From: Lunularia cruciata
Taxonomy: Eukaryota > Streptophyta > Marchantiopsida > Lunulariales > Lunulariaceae
Assembly (NCBI GenBank): GCA_948567375.1
Contig: OX419757.1
Coordinates: 66,774,001 to 66,838,000 of the forward strand
Direction of reading: 5' to 3'
Length of the DNA stretch: 64,000 nt
In this document: piece after piece, positions 43,865 to 55,195 of the stretch
Layout of the letters: every line of letters begins with the position of its first letter
How positions within the stretch are numbered: the stretch's first letter is position 1
Notes under the pieces: model-generated
Database searches by the model: none
What the model saw: only the letters and a program-made list of their open reading frames with translations
What the model was told of the DNA's origin: nothing
Position numbers and translations under genes: made by a program

Positions 43865-46800
43865 AGAAGAAATGGAAGGCAACGTTTATTTCAATTGTAT
43901 ATATTCCAATTGGTGAGGAACGGCAAACAAAATATCATGATTGGCACGAGCTCTTACAGATCAATTTTTGGTGGATATAAATATTTTTTTATCAGGAACT
44001 TATAAAAAGATATTGTAATAGTATAACAAACAATGGAATTCCATACCATGTTTAGAATAAGTAAAATTTGTCCAGATAGATCAATGGAGATGCAAAGAAT
44101 GATCCCAACAATATGCAAATTGAAAATGTTCATCCAATCTTGGAGTTTAATATCTTGTCTTAAAGTTTAGGGGTTGGTCTTAATATTTAATTGTCTTGGC
44201 ACAAGCATGAGGTAAATTAGCCTTGCTATTTAGGAACTTTGAGCCAAAATTTTGAGCTAATCCCAAAGTTTAAGAACCTTGGCCTGAATTCAAGGGCTTG
44301 ACCCAAAGTTTAAGGGCTATGCTATTATACTTTGGTTTTTTTCTCTTGGGAAACACATGGCGTGCCAAGCTATAGAGCTTATGGATAAGAGGTAGTATCA
44401 ATACCTATCATTTATGGTTTGGGCACACTTGTATTCTCAACGGTTGGGAAATTTTTATCTCAAATTCCAATCCATTGGGTAGGAAAAGAGTAGCCTAACC
44501 TACCATCACATCAATCACTCCTAGTTTGCTAGTTATCAATTCTAGCATTACCAAAGAGAAATACATAAAATGCTCAAAGAAAGAAACCCAAGTACAACAC
44601 TTACACACTAAACCAAACCAACTTGGTATAGAATCAAGCTATACAACATAGAGAAGATCCATACACAACCAACTTAAGTATAACTCTTTCTACTTCTAGT
44701 ACACATGCAACTCAAAGCAAACTCATTTTATCCAAGAGCTTATTTCAACATGTACTCCACTAGTTACTTTTAACTTATACTCCAGACTGGATAATTCAAT
44801 GTTCTTTTTAAGAGTGTGTTGTTGGGGAAAAATCCCAAGATTTGAACTAAGATAATCTTTACACTATGGCTCTTAATTAAAAATTCTACAACTCAAAGCA
44901 TACATTGTGAGATAAGATATCTAATGATTTAAAATATATCTCAATGAACACTAAAGATATGTTGACAATGTCTTAAACTTGGCCTGAATTGTTTCTACTC
45001 AAAAACCCTAATTCAAAAACCTAAACAAGCTGCTACTCCTGGTTCTTGCCAAGTCCTTTTCCAAACTCTTTGCTCAAGGGTTCAAGTAAGTATCAAGAAC
45101 TCTTTAGTGAGTTATTATTCCGTTAGCCATGACCCCAATTTGGGAAAAATACTTATAAATGGAACAATCTATTGGTACTTATGACTACATTTTTATTGAA
45201 GTTTGATCACATGCAATCTTATTTCTTATAAACCCTAATTCAACCAAACTTGACAAGATAATTGATTATGCTCCTCTTTAAACCTATGTGAAGTTTGATA
45301 TTTGAGTTCTAAACCAATACCTAGACATAGATCAATTCCCAAGGTAGACTTATATTTGAGCAATACAGACCTTGGTATATTTGATCCAATATCTTGAATC
45401 TTTTAATTGAGTATTTCACACCAAAACTTAAGATAAAGGTACAAAACAAAGCAACCAACAATCTTGGAAAATTTCACAAGTTTCTTCAAATCTTGAAATC
45501 AAAACTTCAAATCAAAACTTGAAATATGGTCAAAAGTCCAACCTGGTCATAACTTCCACTCCAACACATTAGTTTCAAGTCCTCCAACTTCAATCAATCA
45601 TATTAGATTTGGATCTACTCGAAAGAAGAATTTCTTGAGTACAATACAACTAGAATTTTTTCTACTCTCCAACCTCATCAATAGATCATCAAAAGATTTT
45701 GTAGAGCTCTCAAGATCCTCCAAAGTGTTTACTCAGGTACATATAAGACCCACTTGCTTCAATTGATTTAGATCTTTTTCATTGCTACTAAAATCTTGCA
45801 TTTTTTATCTTTACAGTGTATATGTCTACTTTTATCTCCAAAGATATTCTTTTTTCCACAAATGCCCCTCTAAAACTCCTTTGAACATCCCAAACCCTTA
45901 ACTAAACTTGGTGGAACCCAAATTATTACATCTTGGAAACTCCTCTTTTTGACACATATACCTCCAAACTCTACCTCCAAAGCTTTGATCAAAACTTTTG
46001 GTTTCTTTCTTTCTATAAAAGGATATAAATAGTTAAATCCTAGACCTTTCTCAAAGTAAGAAATGGAAGGATAATAAAATTTGTGTTATCTACCACTAAT
46101 ACCATGAATTGGAGACCAAAACAAGTTACAATCCATACCAAAAACTGATCATGGTGCATAAATTGGAGCTTAACGTGACAAGGGGTTTGGAGAGGTGTGA
46201 CAAGGGGTTTGGAGAGTTAGATCAAGAGCATAGAGCATCACTCTAATCAAACTTGTTCCTTAGATGCTTTAACTTCCACACTCTATTTCCACTCAAGACT
46301 TGTAAGACACACCATTCTCTATCCAAGCTCCACCACTTATATACATTAGAGCACTTGACGAGGACAAGATAACAATCCTTACGGCCAATCACTTAAATAT
46401 AGATAGATAGAGCTTACATGGATATTGATCAACTCATAAAATATTATATAATTTCTTTCACTAGGAAAAAAATAATATAACACCGCCCTAAGGTTTGTAG
46501 ACCTCCACACAAAACTTATGAAATTTGTCCCCAAATTATGCAATACTTCAATAGCCTCATCCTAAAGTTTGATCGCCAACCCTTAATATTTTTGGCCAAT
46601 CCTTCACGTTTGTACCCATGGTATAGGCCCAAAGACCAAGTCCAAAGTTTAATTTTTAGAGGTCCAATTTGAAATTTAAGAGGCTCTATTAGGTGCTCAA
46701 GGGATACAACCTCAAATACCAAGGTTGTACCTCTTGCTATTTGCCACCAACAAGGTTGAAGATCCTCTATTGAGTTGGGGCCAAACTTATAACAGATTTT

Positions 46801-49570
46801 AGGGATTGAAAGCCAAAATTCTTAGAAGTTTTATACAAGGAGAGCAAAATAGTTACAAATTAGTTGACTTAATTATCAGCTAAAATTAGAGATCTTGATC
46901 CTTAGCTAAATTTCAACTAACACCTAAGAAAGACAAATGTACATCAAGCAATAAGTTGTCTTAGAGTCCAAGTTTGATAAGTCATCTTGCTAGTAGTAGC
47001 TAATGTATGTGCACATACCTCAAAGATACCTATGAGTGCACTTTTGAGTAGAGCATTTCTCTTAGCTTTTCCTAACTTCAAGTATCTATCTTTTTGGATT
47101 GAAGAGTAAGGACTTGATAGACTTAACTCTAAAGGGAGGGCTCTTAGTTCATGAAAATGAACACACTCAAAAGTACCTTGTGAGCCCTTGTTCAAGCGGA
47201 CATCATTACATCTTAAAATTTAAGAATCTATTTTGATTCTTAAACTTCTTGTTAAAAATGTTGAATATTCAATGGATTAATTTCATTTTCTATTTTTACT
47301 ATATTATTATAAAATAAAGCAACTTCTATAAATTAGATATGAATGTGCATCGTACAGGAACTTTTTTCTTTACTCAACTAAAGCTAATATCAAGGATAGA
47401 GAGAAGAAGAAATAGCAAATGAAAATTAAATTAAATTTCTTATCTTGTATTTTTCCATATATTATTAAGATAATTAACCTTAATAAGAGGGAAAGAAAAA
47501 ATAAGGTTTGATTCAAAATTATAATTCAACTTGAATTATAGATGTTGAGAAGGAGATTTAAGTATTTGTTATTTTTATCAGGGAATAATAAGAGACCAAT
47601 TCCTTAATGTCAAAGATATATCCTACTAACTTTATTCCCATCCATTTGTTCAAGCTTTTAATATTGGAACTATTTAGTAGATATAGTATTCCTCATAAAA
47701 ATATATAAGTTCTAATATTTAGGATAAACATAACCTTGTCAAGGATAGGTGCTATCAATGATATATGTTATATAAGAAAAATAAAATTATATCTATGTTT
47801 CAATGAAGAGTCTGAATTCTAAATATAAATGAGTTTTGAGTTTTTGCTAACCATAAGGTTCATATAATTTAATCTAAATAGGTGTAATAATGAATATCTA
47901 TTTATGCCAATACATATGTTTCTTAAGTATTTAATATTTATCATTAGTGGGCATATATTTAATTTTTATCATTAGTGGGCATATATTTAATAACTTATCA
48001 TTAGATAGCACAAAGTAAAGCATATTTATCTGATTTATCATAATTTTAATGATGGATGAAAATATTTATTGGATAAAATGCTATTAAGAAATAAATAAGC
48101 TAGAAATGGATACTAATTTTTTAATAATAAAATATAAATAGAAAAATTGATACCATAAATTATACTATTAATATAAAATTAATTATCCTTGATTTAAGAT
48201 TAGGGATTATAGTGGGTAAAATAGGAGACAAGAACTCAAAAGAAGAACAAAAACATGAAAACCATCTTTATTCACTTTGAAAGTCTTGATTAAGATTATC
48301 CAAACAACATTATAGTGTATCAAGCACCTAGATGAATACAAAGATATGATAGTTAGCATCAATTTGTCAAAGACAATCTCAAGTTGGAAAGTGTATTTGA
48401 CATTTAGGGAATATATTTTGTAAATAACATGTGCACTTATGCTAATCTTAATATCATTAGAAAGTTCTTATCAAGAAACTTTTAAAAACTGAAATCAATG
48501 AAATACCACAAGATGTATTTGATTTTGCACCCAATCCAAGTCTTGGTATCTCCAAATTGGGACTTGATTTCAAATGACTCATAAATGAAACAAAAGCATG
48601 TTTAGGATTCTAACTAGAATACCTATTCTCAACATTACCAATTTAGTGCCATTGGCAAGCACTTGATCATATCTTTCTAACAAGACCATGTTTAACTTAA
48701 ATTTATGAGTGGAAGACTTTGAATCATGAGTTTTATGGTTTTGGTTGATTCTTTTTTTAACATTGAGGTACAAAATTAATAGTGAGTTTCAAGGCAATTC
48801 AAAACTGTGTATAAGTAGAAGAGTCACTAAAATTGACTTGAAATTCAAACTCAATGATGGAAACACTATGAATTGACCCAAGAATATAAGGTGGATTTTG
48901 GGGTTCACTTTAGTAGTTTGTTATTTTCATAAGGTATAACAAAGATCCAAGGAGTAACACCTTGGATTGTTACTCTCTCTCTGGACCTCTTAGTGCTAAG
49001 GGGAAAAAACCATGAGCAAAGAATGATACATCATAACAAAAAATGTTCTATACTTGGTCAAATTCCATAGACAATTAAGCCACAAGATAAGAAACCCATC
49101 AAATGAAGACTCTTTATTCCATAGAAAGTTTATTTGCAAGTCTCAATTGACTTGCTCATGATGAGGATTAGCTATGGGGTCAAATTTGAAATGCGTAAAA
49201 AGTTTGTCCTTAGTCTTATTTGACTTCTAATATCAAGGCCAGGTTTTTAGGCATAATGGAATGGAAAATATAAGGAACTATTGAGCTTGAAAGGTAACCA
49301 AGGCCCAACAAGGTAGAGTTTGCTTTGGTTCATACTAGACTTTACATTTATTTGATATAATGTTGTTATTGGGATTATGAATTACTAAATGCAAGCTTTT
49401 GCTACATACAAAATCCAACCTTACAGGAGTTGTAAGAGCTTATAGAAGTTATGAATATGATATGCAATTATAAAGATCACTCTCAACTATAATATGATGC
49501 ATAGATTAAAGTGTATATAATATGGTGGTATCCAAAATAAGATCCATCAGATCATTTGGTTTAGAGAACT
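43865..49570. other. AT-rich repeat-like DNA without recognisable genes
   Basis: Low-GC sequence with no supported coding region. Local duplications include GTGACAAGGGGTTTGGAGAG twice at about 46,174 and 46,196, and a 27-bp unit containing ATCATTAGTGGGCATATATT twice at about 47,940-47,992. Open frames at 46,516 and 48,579 (minus) show no family resemblance. Confidence 0.5.
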
Positions 49571-49575
49571 CTTAC

Positions 49576-49984
49576 TATAACAATATGGAGTTTAGCGACA
49601 AAGTTAGTCGAGCTTATGAAGTAGATAATAAGACAAAATATCCTAGAATATTCTAGAAGCATCTAAGAAGCTTCTTGGGAAGCTTCCCAACTAGTTAACT
49701 TGTGCCCTAAGCAGGTAGCTTCTAGAAGCTTCTAACTAGCTTAGCTTGCACACCAAGTAGGCGGCTTCTAGAAGGAAGCTTCTTGAGAAGCTTCCTAGTT
49801 AACTTGGCTTGCACTCCAAGAAAGCGGCTCAAGGAAGCTTCTTGAGAAGCTTCAAGGGTCTTGTATGCTACCTATAAATACCAAGGCCGAAGCTCATGCT
49901 AGGCATTCGGAGTTTTCCCTCATTTAAGTGTCCCAATGTGAGGTTCCATTCTCTTATTTCTCTCCTCGGTTTCGGTCTTTTACA
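49576..49984 (+). repeat. 5' LTR of the chromovirus
   Basis: Starts TATAACAATATGG (TG mutated to TA; the 3' LTR keeps TG) and ends TCTTTTACA. It contains a TATA-like TATAAATA at 49,873-49,880 and a dense array of AGAAGCTTCT-type palindromes upstream of it. Confidence 0.93.
49646..49845 (+). promoter_or_regulatory. Heat-shock-element-like arrays in the 5' LTR
   Basis: Perfect alternating units of the nGAAnnTTCnnGAAn type occur at 49,646-49,658 (GAATATTCTAGAA) and 49,720-49,732 (TTCTAGAAGCTTC), with further GAAGCTTC and TTCTAGAA pairs at 49,669-49,688, 49,766-49,794 and about 49,829-49,850. All lie within about 230 bp upstream of the TATA-like box. Heat-shock-factor control is inferred from the motif only. 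Confidence 0.55.
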
Positions 49985-49985
49985 T

Positions 49986-49997
49986 TGGTATCAGAGC
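49986..49997 (+). promoter_or_regulatory. Primer-binding site, initiator-Met tRNA type
   Basis: TGGTATCAGAGC, one base after the 5' LTR end, is a perfect match to the usual plant retrotransposon PBS complementary to the 3' end of initiator tRNA-Met. Confidence 0.93.
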
Positions 49998-50255
49998 AGG
50001 AATGGGATGGATGGAATTTATGGACCACCAAATCCACTTCCGCCAAACCATTGGGACTTTCATGTCCAGATATTACCAAAGCATCGTTTCACACAATTCA
50101 TCACCTCGTGCTTTGGGCAGGATTTTCTACATATGATCACCATGTTAGAGGAACCCTTGATACTTCCAATTGTAACTTATGGAGAATGGTGGACATATTG
50201 TATCTATGTGTTAATCTATCAGATAAATTGAGAGTAGTGGAATAGAGTAGTAGCA

Positions 50256-51180
50256 ATGGCGACAGTACCGGATGTTATCCTTGCAATGCAACAACAAATT
50301 GAGCATCTTACTCGGTTGTTGGATGAACAAGACCAACAACGACGAGAATAGATAGACAGAGCGCCAGTTTGAGATGGAGAAGATTGCATTCAATTTCCGA
50401 AAGCCAAGGTGTTTGAAGGCAAGAATCTTCCAGGCATAGTGGAGAATTTTGTGTTTGACTGCGAACGTTACTTTGAAGCTACCAATCTTCAAGACGAGGG
50501 GAAACAAATTCTCTTGGCTTCTAGCCAATTAGATGGCGTGGCAAAACTTTGGTGGCAATTCCGAGTAGAAAGAGCTGAACGACAAATTGTTACACCGATT
50601 TTGACATGGGCAGAATTCAAGGATGCAATACTTGGTCAATTTCAAACTATAAATGCCACCCGAGCCGCACGAGATAAATTGGCAGAGTTGAGGCAGATTG
50701 GCTCAATGAGAAGCTACATCACACAATTTCAGAACATCATCATGCAAATTCCAGATATCCAAGAAGGTGAAGTTCTAGATCGATTTGTGCGAGGATTGAA
50801 GTCACGAACCAAATTGGAGGTGACCATGCGGGAGCCACAGAACGTAGAAGAAGCCATGCAATTGGTTGAGCATTTTGATTCCTTGGTTGCGACAACTTGG
50901 TCTCGACCTTGACCTACACAAAGCCTACATGTACCACGAGTGGAAGAACCAATACCAATGGAGATTGATGTTATCTAATGAAGACCACTTGGCACAGCAG
51001 ATAGAGAAAGATTATGACAAAATGGAGGTTGTTTTTATTGTCGCCAGTTGGTGCATTGCATTGCTGAATGTCCACTCAAGAATGGACGACCTCGACAAGT
51101 TGCCCAAGTGGAGGTTGTGGAGCGGAATGATCAAGGAAACGAGGAATCCCAGTAGGAGATTTTGCGCCGCCTACTGGGAG
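50256..51180 (+). pseudogene. Chromovirus gag
   Basis: The frame opens with ATG at 50,256 and reads on through in-frame stops at 50,349, 50,370, 50,910, about 50,976 and 51,151. The capsid region is clear from 50,409: KLWWQF, a TWAEFKDAILGQF block and an MRSYITQFQNI block, all typical of retrotransposon gag. A CCHC zinc knuckle, CFYCRQLVHCIAEC (51,030-51,071), follows with all four ligands intact. Gag and pol are in different frames. Most stops are explained by a single C-to-T change in a CGA or CAG/CAA codon. Confidence 0.85.
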
Positions 51181-51181
51181 C

Positions 51182-51667
51182 TTGATTAGTTCCAATGGGA
51201 TTGAAGGCTCAACCTATGCAAGTCTACTTCACTTGCAAGGTATGATATCTAATCGAGGTTGTAGAATTTTGGTTGATTCTGGAAGTTCAGAGAATTGCAT
51301 GTCTATGCAAGTAGCAAAGGAATTGGGTATTCCTATCAAGCCAGTGATTGGAAGTAGTTTGATGATGGTGGATGGTAGAAAGGGTTCTGCATTCCGCACC
51401 TTGCATCCTGTTACCTTCAAGATTGGGAAGGAGTATTTGGAGTGTATGAGGTTTGTAGTGGCACCTCTACATTATGATATCATTATGGGTCTACCTTGGC
51501 TTGAATGTCATAAGGTTCAATTTGATTGGACCCGACGTCAAATTCAAGTACAACACCAAGGTAGGAATTTCCGATTAGGTTGTCTGGCACCTCTGAGTAA
51601 GACACCTAAGAATAGTCAGTCCCAAGATGAGAAGTTTGTCAAGAAGGTAGCCATAGAGCGAATCTAG
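51182..51667 (+). pseudogene. Chromovirus aspartic protease region of pol
   Basis: Contains ILVDSGSSENCM, the aspartic protease active-site motif (DSGS) at about 51,270-51,300, and further on DIIMGLPWLECHKVQFDW, the second conserved block (LGMPWL-type) of gypsy proteases. The frame ends at a TAG (51,665-51,667) and continues in frame into the linker and RT. Confidence 0.9.
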
Positions 51668-51800
51668 AAGGGAGATGAGTCCCAAGATGGTAAGTTTGCC
51701 AGGAAGGCAACCATGGAGCAAGCTTGGAAGAGAGATGAGTCCCTAGAAGGGAAGTTTGTTAATGAAGCAGCCATAGAGCAAGCTTTGGAAGAAGATAAGT
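51621..51800 (+). repeat. 60-bp (20-codon) in-frame tandem repeat in the protease-RT linker
   Basis: Three head-to-tail units of exactly 60 bp (starting at 51,621, 51,681 and 51,741). They encode variants of a Lys/Glu-rich module, for example DGKFARKATMEQAWKRDES and EGKFVNEAAIEQALEEDKS. Confidence 0.85.
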
Positions 51801-51889
51801 CTGTATTTGCAGTGTGGATCAAGCCGATTGCACAAGAACAATCTCAAGAGGGCCAAGTGCCGCATCAAGCAATGGTTGATTGGATAGTT

Positions 51890-52735
51890 CAGGAGTTTGC
51901 AGATGTGTTTCCAGATGATCTGCCAAAGGGATTACCCTCCGATCGAGGTATGCCCTTCAAGATCGAGTTATTGCCAAGGAGTACTCCAGTGAGTAGACCA
52001 ATCTATCGGCTCTCACCAAAGGAGTTGGAGGAGTTGCGAACAACACTTACAGAGTTGTTGGAGAAGGATTTCATATGACATAGTACTTCTCCTTGGGGAG
52101 CACCGGTACTATTTGTTCCAAAGAAGGATGGAGGACTTTGTTTCTGTATTGATTACCGTGGACTCAATAAGCAAACCGTGAAGAATGCATATCCCTTGCC
52201 TCGGATCGATGACCTGCTTGATCAACTAAGTGGAGCACGCTACTTTTCCAAGCTAGATCTTTGTAGCGGCTATTGGCAAATTCCTATTGAAGGCGAGGAC
52301 GTGCAAAAGACTGCTTTTTGCACAAGGTATGGACATTTTGAGTGGAGAGTTCTACCTTTCGGACTCACTAATGCTCCAGCAGTCTTCATGGATCAGATGC
52401 ATCGGGTGTTGGAAGGACTATTGGATCGGTCCGTGGTGGTGTTCTTAGATGATATCTTAATCTATAGTAGGACAGAGGCAAAACACATGAATCATGTGCG
52501 AGAAGTCCTAAGACGACTACGACAGTGGAAATTTTATTGCAAGAAGTCAAAGTGTGCTTTTTGGCAGAAGGAGGTTACCTTCTTGGGTCATAAGATCTCA
52601 TCAAAGGGGATCAAGATTGAAGAAGAGAAGATCAAGGCCATTACTGATTGGCCTACCCCAAAGGATGCTATAGAAGTATGAGCATTCAATGGATTGGCCA
52701 GTTTTTACCGATAGTTCATCCATTATTATGCTCAC
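51890..52735 (+). pseudogene. Chromovirus reverse transcriptase
   Basis: Conserved blocks in order: [110 protein letters not shown] (catalytic LDD) and [17 protein letters not shown]. In-frame stops lie at 52,076-52,078 (in the place of Arg before HSTSPWGAP), 52,679-52,681 (Arg position) and near 52,712. The catalytic aspartates are retained. Confidence 0.93.
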
Positions 52736-53320
52736 GTGGCTGCACCATTGACTGACTTCTTGGGAAAGAACTCGAGCTTCCAATGGACCACCAGGCATGA
52801 AGAAGCATTCCAGAAATTAAAGCATATGGTGTCTTCAAGACCCATTCTTCAACCATATGATCCTCAACTACCTTGTGTGGTTGATTTTGATGCTTCTAAC
52901 TTTGCAATTGGAGTTGTGTTGCAACAAGAATTTCTAGATGGACTACATCCTATTGCCTTTGTGTCTCGCCGACTAAATACAGCTGAAAGAAATTACTTTG
53001 CTCGAGATCGGGAACAACTTGCAATGGTATATGCCACCAAGGTATAGAGGCATTATCTCTTGGGGAAACAAGTGATCATGCAAACTGATCACAAGCCATT
53101 GTTGCAGACCTTACACTTGGAGCACATGAAGAGTCGGCATCATCAATGGGAAGAGCAACTCCAATTGTTTGACATCAAACTTGAGTAAAAACCAGGTCGG
53201 TTCCATGTCATCCCTGATGCTCTATCACGACGACCTGATTTGAAGGCTCTTCCTCTCATCACGGCGGCAATTACAACGGTGTCCATTGACCCTAAGGTTC
53301 ATAATGAGTTTCAATAAGCT
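52736..53320 (+). pseudogene. Chromovirus RNase H
   Basis: Reads VVDFDASNFAIGVVLQQ (first catalytic Asp), HPIAFVSRRLNTAERNYFA, REQLAMVYATKV, a stop at 53,045, then RHYLLGKQVIMQTDHKPLLQ (catalytic Asp of TDHK) and PGRFHVIPDALSRRPD, the usual gypsy RNase H end. Further stops lie near 53,187 and 53,317. Confidence 0.92.
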
Positions 53321-54533
53321 CTACAACGAGATCCCTTCTTCCAAATGGTACACGGTCGTCTAACAGCATGCGACAAGGAGTACAACACCTTCTCCTTCAA
53401 GGAAGGCCTTTTATTCCATGCAGACCAGATCTATGTTCCAGCCAAAGGTGATCTTAGACTTGTGTGCCTTCAAGAAGCCCATGATTTACCAATCGTTGGT
53501 CACATGGGAGTGGACAAGACCTTGGGCACCCTCCAACGCCAATGGTGGTGGCCCAACATGACACAAAATGTTTGAGACTTTGTCCGATCATGTGAGAGTT
53601 TCCAACGTAACAAGGCCAGCAACCGGAAGCCGAGTGGACTCCTTCAACCACTCGCCATTCCATCCGCTCGTTGGGAGCATGTGGGCTTGGATCTCATCAC
53701 ATCCTTGCCAAAGACACAACAAGTACACACCGCAATCATGGTGTTTGTGGATAAGCTTAGTAAGCAAATCCACTTGGCACCAACTTGTGATACCGTGGAT
53801 GCTCCAACCTTAGCGCAAATCTACTTTGACAATGTCTTCAAGCATCATGGGATGCCACATGTACTCATCTCCGACCGTGATCCTTGATTTACTAGGAAGT
53901 TTTGGCAAGCACTCTTCCAAATACTCGGCACCAAGCTTGCTTTGTCCACGGCCTATCATCCTCAAACTGATGGACAAACCAAACGCGCAAATCGTACATT
54001 GGAGGATATGTTGCGGGCCTTTGTCAATGTCCACCATACCAATTGGGATGAAATGTCTTGCAGCTGCAGAATTTGCCTACAACAATTCCAAACAGGCAAG
54101 CACCGGATTTTCTCCCTTCTTTCTCAATTTTGGCCAAGATCCGCTTGTTCCAGATTCTCTTCTTGCTCTCCCTCCCTCTTAGGTTCCTCATACTTCCACA
54201 TTCTTGACCACTATATCCCAATCTCTCCAACAAGCCAAGTCTCACCTCCTTGTTGCTCAGAATCACCAAAAACAATATGTAGACCACCATCGTTGTGATC
54301 TCACCTTTGTAGTTGGTGATAAAGTCATGCTATCCTCTAGTAACCTCCCTCTCACACTTGATACCCAAGTTCATAAACTTGCACCTAATTGGATAGGACC
54401 CTTTGATATCACCCACATTGTCTCTCCTGTTGCTTATCGACTTGCCTTGCCTTGTCACATGCGTATCCATCTTGTCTTTCATGTTTCCAAGTTGAAACCC
54501 TTTGTTCCTAACCCCTCTTCCTTTTCCTCTTGA
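53321..54533 (+). pseudogene. Chromovirus integrase
   Basis: An HHCC-like zinc region (AHDLPIVGHMGVDKTLGTLQ ... SCESFQRNK, in which the second Cys of the CxxC pair reads Phe) is followed by WEHVGLDLITSLPKT (first catalytic Asp), MPHVLISDRDP (second Asp), STAYHPQTDGQTKRANRTLE (catalytic Glu) and AEFAYNNSKQASTGFSPF. Stops lie at 53,573 and 53,885. A one-base insertion near 54,045 shifts the frame. The C-terminal part reads DKVMLSSSNLPL and KLAPNWIGPFDI, the GPY/F module, before a TGA at 54,531. Confidence 0.93.
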
Positions 54534-54569
54534 GTCCAACCTCCCCCTCTTCCTATCCATATCAATGAT

Positions 54570-54848
54570 CATGAGGAGTACAAAGTTGATCGTATCCTTG
54601 CGTGTCGCCATATTCAACAAGGCCGTTGCCAACATACGGAGTACAAGGTCCTTTGGAAAGGGTATCCCCTTCATGATGCCACATGGGAACCTCTTTCCCA
54701 CTTCCAAAATGCACAGACGGCCATCAAGGAATTTGAAGCTTCACTGGCAACAAAGACGTCACCAACTAGCGGCAGAGGAATATGTAACAATATGGAGTTT
54801 AGCGACAAAGTTAGTCGAGCTTATGAAGTAGATAATAAGACAAAATAG
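54570..54848 (+). pseudogene. Chromodomain and pol C-terminus running into the 3' LTR
   Basis: The frame after the 54,531 TGA contains EEYKVDRILACRHIQ, TEYKVLWKGYPLHDATWEPL and SHFQNAQTAIKEF, a chromodomain with the expected aromatic residues (Tyr of EYKV, Trp of LWKGY, Trp of TWEP). Chromodomains target chromovirus integration to particular chromatin. The frame has no stop until TAG at 54,846-54,848, 66 bp inside the 3' LTR. Confidence 0.9.
54769..54782 (+). promoter_or_regulatory. Polypurine tract of the chromovirus
   Basis: GCGGCAGAGGAATA lies immediately before the TG of the 3' LTR. It is a short and impure tract, but its position is right, and it lies inside the pol reading frame. Confidence 0.5.
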
Positions 54849-55190
54849 CCTAGAATATTCTAGAAGCATCTAAGAAGCTTCTTGGGAAGTTTCCCAGCTA
54901 GTTAACTTGCACTCTAAGCAGGTAGCTTCTAGAAGCTTCTAACTAGCTTAGCTTGCACGCCAAGTAGGCGGCTTCTAGAAGGAAGCTTCTTGAGAAGCTT
55001 CCTAGTTAACTTGGCTTGCACTCCAAGAAAGCGGCTCAAGGAAGCTTCTTGAGAAGCTTCAAGGGTCTTGTATGCTACCTATAAATACCAAGGCCAAGCT
55101 CATGCTAGGCATTTGGAGTTTTCTCTCATTTAAGTGTCCCAATGTGAGGTTCCATTCTCCTATTTCTCTCCACGGTTTTGGTCTTTTACA
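54783..55190 (+). repeat. 3' LTR of the chromovirus
   Basis: Starts TGTAACAATATGG and ends TCTTTTACA; differs from the 5' LTR at about 14 positions including a one-base deletion in the region after the TATA-like box. It carries the same heat-shock-element-like arrays. Confidence 0.93.
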
Positions 55191-55195
55191 CTTAC

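Larger units (their letters stand above)
49576..55190 (+). mobile_element. Ty3/gypsy chromovirus, structurally complete but with interrupted genes
   Basis: A 5,615-bp LTR retrotransposon bordered by the 5-bp direct repeat CTTAC (49,571-49,575 and 55,191-55,195). It has 5' and 3' LTRs of about 409 and 408 bp, an initiator-tRNA-type primer-binding site, gag with a CCHC knuckle, and pol in the order protease, RT, RNase H, integrase, chromodomain, which places it among the chromoviruses. By eye about 14 differences separate the LTRs (about 3.5%), so insertion is not recent. Pol is collinear in one frame up to about 54,045, where a one-base shift occurs. Many point stops make it non-autonomous. 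Confidence 0.95.

Noticed and set aside
44140-46720. Similar 'AAAGTTTAAG' rich stretches at about 44.15-44.34 and 46.55-46.72 kb as a repeat pair
   Set aside because: Only short low-complexity words are shared and no consistent alignment could be made by eye.
50211-50528. 105-codon minus-strand open frame within the chromovirus
   Set aside because: Antisense to a clearly recognisable gag frame.
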